Shown: positions 3,819 to 6,787 of the stretch, piece by piece
How the letters are laid out: every line of letters begins with the position of its first letter
Position numbering within the stretch: the stretch's first letter is position 1
Assembly (NCBI RefSeq): GCF_002498065.1
Contig: NZ_DAFZ01000065.1
Coordinates: 1 to 6,787 of the forward strand
Source: Methanoculleus sp. UBA208
GTDB taxonomy: Archaea > Halobacteriota > Methanomicrobia > Methanomicrobiales > Methanoculleaceae
DNA length: 6,787 bases
Direction of reading: 5' to 3'
Notes under the pieces: model-generated
Database searches by the model: none
Told to the model about the DNA's origin: nothing
What the model saw: only the letters and a program-made list of their open reading frames with translations
Made by a program: the position numbers and the translations under genes

Positions 3819-6458
3819 GTGATACGCGAACCGGCAGTTAAAAAATTCCTCTACTGGTGCGACCGGTGCAACGTCCCCCTCATCGGGCGGACCTGCGCCT
3901 GCAAGACGAGAGTCAGGGGGATCGAGCTCCTGCAGCCGCACGACGTCCGCCCGGCACTCGCCGCCGACATGGCCCTCATCCGGCGCCTTCTTGCCGAACG
4001 GTTCGGCGACGTCCCCCTGCCCCGGGTCGTGCTCCTGAACAAGACCGGCGGCGTCGACCGTGCCGACCTCGTGATCGTGCACGGCGAGCGGTTCGGCTGG
4101 CTTTCGTTCGACCCCGTCACCCGGAAGTTCAGCCTCGATATCGCGCCCGAGGCGCTCCCGTACATCCTGCCGCATGCAACCCGGGGGATCGTCGACCTCG
4201 AGGCCGAGCCTGCCGTGAAAACCCATAAGGGCCGTGTCGGCGGGAAACGGTTCCCCCTGGCGACCCCCGTGCCCGACGGGACGGTCATCGTATCCTACAA
4301 AAACCGGTACGGCACCGGCGTCGTCAGGGACGGGCAGGTCAGGGTGAAGGAACTCGTCTCCGTCGAGCCCCGCACCCGGCCCGACCCGGACTGGGATACG
4401 GTGATCGAGAAGAACCGCTACCACTTAAAGAACCTCGAACGCAACGCCGTCCGCACCATAAAAAAGCACATGAACGACCGGCCGTGCGTGAACGTCTCGT
4501 TCTCCGGCGGCAAGGACAGCACCGCCGTCCTCCACCTCGCCCGGAAGGCGGGGGTGGAGAAGGCGTTCTTCATCGACACCGGGATCGAGCTCCCCGAGAC
4601 CGTGGAGTTCGTGGCGTCAGAGGGCGTTGAGGTCATCCGGAAGGGCGGCGACTTCTTCCAGGCGGTCGAGAAGGCGGGGCCGCCGGGGAAGGACCGCCGC
4701 TGGTGCTGCAAACTCCTGAAACTCCATCCTCTGAAGATCTACCTTGCCGGGATCGGCCCCTGCGTCACCATCCAGGGGAACCGCTGGTACGAGTCCTGGA
4801 ACCGTGCCGACCTTGATGAGACGAGCCAGAACCCGGCAAACCCCCTGCAGCTGAACATCTCGCCGATCCGGAACTGGCGGGCGCTCGAGGTCTTCCTCTA
4901 CCTCTGGTGGCAGAAGGCCCCCATGAACCCGCTTTACGAGAAGGGACTTGAGCGGATAGGCTGCTACCTCTGCCCGGCGGTGCTCGAGAGCGAGTACGAG
5001 CGGCTCCGGGAGATGCATCCCGAACTGACGGACCGGTGGGACGAATTCCTTATCCGTTGGGCGGGGAAGAATGGGTTGCCGGACGCTTACCACCGGTGGG
5101 GGCTCTGGCGGTGGCGGGCTCTGCCCCCGAAGATGCGCGAGGTCTGCAGGGACCGGGGCATCGTCGTCAACGACGACTTCACCCTGCGGGAAGCCCCGGT
5201 CAGGGAGGCGGTAAAAGTGGCAGAAATGAAGAGTATGGATTCCCGTGAGCCGGCGCCGCCGGCGGAGACTGAGTTTACCCCGGACGAGATCCGCAAGGAC
5301 TTCCCGATCCTCGGCGACATCATCTACCTGGACAATGCAGCGACGAGTTTCTCGCCGGAGCCGGTGGTGGAGGCGCTCGTCGAGTTCGAGCACCGTTACC
5401 GGGCCAACGTCGGCCGCGGCGTCCACCGCCTGACCCGGATCGCGACACAGCGCTACTGGCACGCCCACGAGAAGGTTGCACGGTTCATCAACGGCGAAGC
5501 AGGGGTGACGGTCTTTACGAAGAACGCCACGGACGCGATCAACATGGTCGCGCAGGGCCTCTCCTGGAAGCCGGGCGACCGCGTGGCGACCACCATCATC
5601 GAGCACCACTCAAACCTCCTCCCCTGGAGGGCGCTTGCGAAGCAGGGCGTCGCGCTCGATATGATAGGGATCGACGCCGACTATTCGCTCGATCTCGCCG
5701 CGCTCGAGGATACCCTGGCCGGGGGCGGCGTCCGGCTCGTCGCCGTCACCCACGCCTCGAACGTCCTCGGCGTGACGACGCCGGTCCCCGAGATCTCCCG
5801 GCTCTGCCGGGAGCACGGGGCGCTCCTCCTGGTGGACGGAGCCCAGTCGCTGCCGCACATGCCGGTCGACGTCGCGGACCTCGGCTGCGACTTCCTCTGC
5901 TTTGCGGGGCACAAGATGTTCGGGCCGACCGGGACCGGCGTCCTCTGGATGCGCGATCTGCTCTTCGAGCCGCCGAACGTCGGCGGCGGCATGGTCGCGA
6001 ACGTGACTGCCGAAGGCTACGACCCGGCGGAGGGCTACCAGCGCTACGAGGCCGGGACGCCGAATGTCGGCGGCGGTATCGGGCTCGGCGTCGCCGTGGA
6101 TTACCTCTCGGCGATCGGGATGGACCGGGTCCACCGGCACGAGGAACGCCTGACCGCCCGGCTGATCGAGGGGCTCTCCGGGATAGACGGGGTCACGGTC
6201 TACGCCGGCCGGCAACCGGGTGCCCGGATCGGGGTCGTCTCGTTCACCATCGACGGTGTCCACCCACAGGAGGCCGCGCAGATGCTTGATGAGGATGCGG
6301 ATATCATGGTGCGGTCAGGGCACCACTGCTGCCAGCCGCTCATGGAGCACCTGAACCTCCCGGAGGGAACGGTGCGGGCGAGCATGGCGGCCTTCACGAC
6401 CGAGCAGGAGATCGACCTCCTGGTTGCGGCCGTCGACGAGATCTGCCGGGGGCGGTAG
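3819..6458 (+). CDS. PAPS reductase-type domain fused to SufS-like cysteine desulfurase
   Basis: One uninterrupted 879-residue frame joins two sulfur enzymes. Residues 14-28 hold CxxC and CxC (C14, C17, C26, C28), a likely zinc ribbon; about 138-185 looks like a PUA domain. The PAPS-reductase/ATP-pyrophosphatase domain (about 215-400) has SGGKDST (229-235), DTGIELPET (253-261), and cysteines C296, C297, C382 and C385 in the CC...CxxC pattern that ligates a [4Fe-4S] cluster in APS reductases. The catalytic ECGLH tail of true APS reductase is absent, so reduction of APS is doubtful. After a linker (about 465-490) comes a full PLP-dependent type II cysteine desulfurase: DNAATS (505-510), EHHSN (595-599), THASN (644-648), DGAQ (673-676), Schiff-base K699 in GHKMFGPTG, and catalytic C837 in RSGHHCCQP. 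It should release sulfur from cysteine as persulfide. I infer direct transfer to the ATP-activating half, perhaps for thiolation. The GTG start is chosen because no ATG lies before the cysteine ribbon. Confidence 0.92.
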   Translation: MIREPAVKKFLYWCDRCNVPLIGRTCACKTRVRGIELLQPHDVRPALAADMALIRRLLAERFGDVPLPRVVLLNKTGGVDRADLVIVHGERFGWLSFDPVTRKFSLDIAPEALPYILPHATRGIVDLEAEPAVKTHKGRVGGKRFPLATPVPDGTVIVSYKNRYGTGVVRDGQVRVKELVSVEPRTRPDPDWDTVIEKNRYHLKNLERNAVRTIKKHMNDRPCVNVSFSGGKDSTAVLHLARKAGVEKAFFIDTGIELPETVEFVASEGVEVIRKGGDFFQAVEKAGPPGKDRRWCCKLLKLHPLKIYLAGIGPCVTIQGNRWYESWNRADLDETSQNPANPLQLNISPIRNWRALEVFLYLWWQKAPMNPLYEKGLERIGCYLCPAVLESEYERLREMHPELTDRWDEFLIRWAGKNGLPDAYHRWGLWRWRALPPKMREVCRDRGIVVNDDFTLREAPVREAVKVAEMKSMDSREPAPPAETEFTPDEIRKDFPILGDIIYLDNAATSFSPEPVVEALVEFEHRYRANVGRGVHRLTRIATQRYWHAHEKVARFINGEAGVTVFTKNATDAINMVAQGLSWKPGDRVATTIIEHHSNLLPWRALAKQGVALDMIGIDADYSLDLAALEDTLAGGGVRLVAVTHASNVLGVTTPVPEISRLCREHGALLLVDGAQSLPHMPVDVADLGCDFLCFAGHKMFGPTGTGVLWMRDLLFEPPNVGGGMVANVTAEGYDPAEGYQRYEAGTPNVGGGIGLGVAVDYLSAIGMDRVHRHEERLTARLIEGLSGIDGVTVYAGRQPGARIGVVSFTIDGVHPQEAAQMLDEDADIMVRSGHHCCQPLMEHLNLPEGTVRASMAAFTTEQEIDLLVAAVDEICRGR
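5204..5219 (+). promoter_or_regulatory. Internal ribosome-binding site and GTG at the domain junction
   Basis: GGAGG (5204-5208) stands 8 nt before an in-frame GTG (5217, codon 467), with further in-frame ATGs at 5226 (codon 470) and 5235 (codon 473). Initiation here would make a free desulfurase of 407-413 residues, the usual length of SufS. The site coincides with the interdomain linker. This may be a remnant of two formerly separate genes or a working internal start; the sequence alone cannot tell. Confidence 0.35.
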
Positions 6459-6523
6459 AGCTGTCTCCTGGAATTGCCAGTCAACCTCTTTCAGTCCCCC
6501 CACCGCCCGCGCTTCGCGCTCCT

Positions 6524-6544
6524 CCCGCCCCCGAGGGGGGCGGG
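6524..6544. repeat. Perfect 9-bp GC hairpin downstream of the fusion gene
   Basis: CCCGCCCCC (6524-6532) and GGGGGCGGG (6536-6544) flank the 3-nt loop GAG. Just upstream, GCGC-TTC-GCGC (6509-6519) forms a second small hairpin. The pair starts about 50 nt after the stop codon, so it could stabilise or help end the fusion transcript, but no T-tract follows, and archaeal termination normally needs one. Confidence 0.45.
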
Positions 6545-6633
6545 CAGTGCGTGGCGATAACCGGCAGGAAGCCGTGCACGATTCTTCCAGGGATCTCCCC
6601 ATGCAGTGGACCGTGAGGATATCGCCATTGGGG

Positions 6634-6787
6634 GAACGACGCTCCGGAGAACGACGTCCTGAAAGGACGGAGTTCGAGAAACCCGCAGGGTTTCGAGGCG
6701 TGAGCGATAGCGAACGTAAGCACCGTTAGGTGCGAGGAGCAGAGTTCGAGCACCGAAGGTGCGAAGAGGGGCTGACGGGGAGTGCGA
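6634..6787. repeat. Cluster of short hairpin repeats running off the window
   Basis: Small perfect hairpins follow one another with related spacers: palindrome CTCCGGAG (6642-6649) between two copies of GAACGACG (6634-6641, 6650-6657); CGTCCT-gaa-AGGACG (6655-6669); GAAACCC-gca-GGGTTTC (6678-6694); GCACC-gtta-GGTGC (6720-6733); and GCACC-gaa-GGTGC (6750-6762). The 9-mer GAGTTCGAG occurs at 6670-6678 and 6742-6750, exactly 72 bp apart, each time leading directly into a hairpin. Stem sequences differ while loops and spacers are alike, so base-pairing rather than primary sequence seems conserved. The cluster continues beyond the window end. It does not have the uniform repeats and spacers of a CRISPR array. 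Confidence 0.6.

Larger units (their letters stand above)
6459..6787. other. Gene-free right edge, hairpin-rich
   Basis: No coding sequence is supported. The open frames here, for example minus-strand 6481-6753, are low-complexity readings across inverted repeats without recognisable protein motifs. The first part (6500-6550) has two GC-rich hairpins, and the second part (6634 to the window end) is a cluster of short hairpins. Between them (6551-6633) I see nothing recognisable. Confidence 0.6.

Noticed and set aside
3462..4424. 320-residue minus-strand open frame
   Set aside because: Long antisense frames are expected opposite GC-rich genes; this one spans two well-supported plus-strand genes and the gap between them.
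4617..5609. 330-residue minus-strand open frame
   Set aside because: It lies wholly inside the fusion gene, is Arg/Val/Pro-rich and shows no domain.
5610..6263. 217-residue minus-strand open frame
   Set aside because: It is an antisense shadow of the desulfurase domain.
3819..6458. Fusion as a sequencing-error join of two genes
   Set aside because: Both halves share one frame across a linker of sensible length with no homopolymer at the joint; an error that removed a stop codon cannot be fully excluded.
6481..6753. 90-residue minus-strand frame through the hairpin cluster
   Set aside because: Its translation comes from inverted repeats, with no promoter, Shine-Dalgarno site or family motif.
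6634..6787. CRISPR array
   Set aside because: Repeats are not identical, have no regular spacers and vary in stem sequence.

Overview
The window looks like chromosomal DNA from a high-GC methanogenic archaeon, most likely of the order Methanomicrobiales and possibly Methanoculleus. The grounds are a DUF1894-type protein (a family I know only from methanogens), archaeal TATA boxes placed about 27 nt before start codons (leaderless-type promoters), scarce Shine-Dalgarno sites, and a large archaeal PAPS-reductase-family protein with a Zn-ribbon N-terminus. The species is inferred from gene content and style; no database search was possible.

Layout. 1-187 holds no convincing gene, only a weak terminator candidate for the PiT transporter. 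188-2007 (minus) is a two-gene phosphate module: a DUF47/PhoU-like accessory gene followed 5 bp later by a PiT-family phosphate permease, driven by a TATA box at 2039-2046. 2051-2187 is a GC-rich, structured spacer with competing inverted repeats and may encode a small RNA. 2188-2499 (minus) is the DUF1894-like gene, divergent from a nitroreductase at 2593-3132 (plus); each has its own TATA box and probably a leaderless mRNA. 3189-3761 (plus) encodes a small exported protein with a C-terminal membrane anchor and unknown function. 3819-6458 (plus) encodes an 879-residue fusion protein. 6459-6787 has no gene and carries a GC hairpin followed by a cluster of short hairpin repeats that runs off the window end.

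The standout is the fusion. A CxxC/CxC mini zinc ribbon and a PUA-like region precede a PAPS-reductase-type ATP-binding domain with SGGKDST and a CC...CxxC cysteine set like that of [4Fe-4S] APS reductases. These are joined in one frame to a complete type II (SufS-like) cysteine desulfurase. It lacks the ECGLH catalytic tail of true APS reductases. The plausible reading is a self-contained sulfur-transfer enzyme: the desulfurase makes a persulfide from cysteine and the ATP-activating domain uses it on an unknown, perhaps RNA, substrate. An in-frame GTG preceded by GGAGG at the domain junction suggests that free desulfurase might also be made.

The phosphate module, the nitroreductase and the sulfur fusion do not form one pathway. 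Apart from the DUF47-PiT pair they look like independent transcription units.
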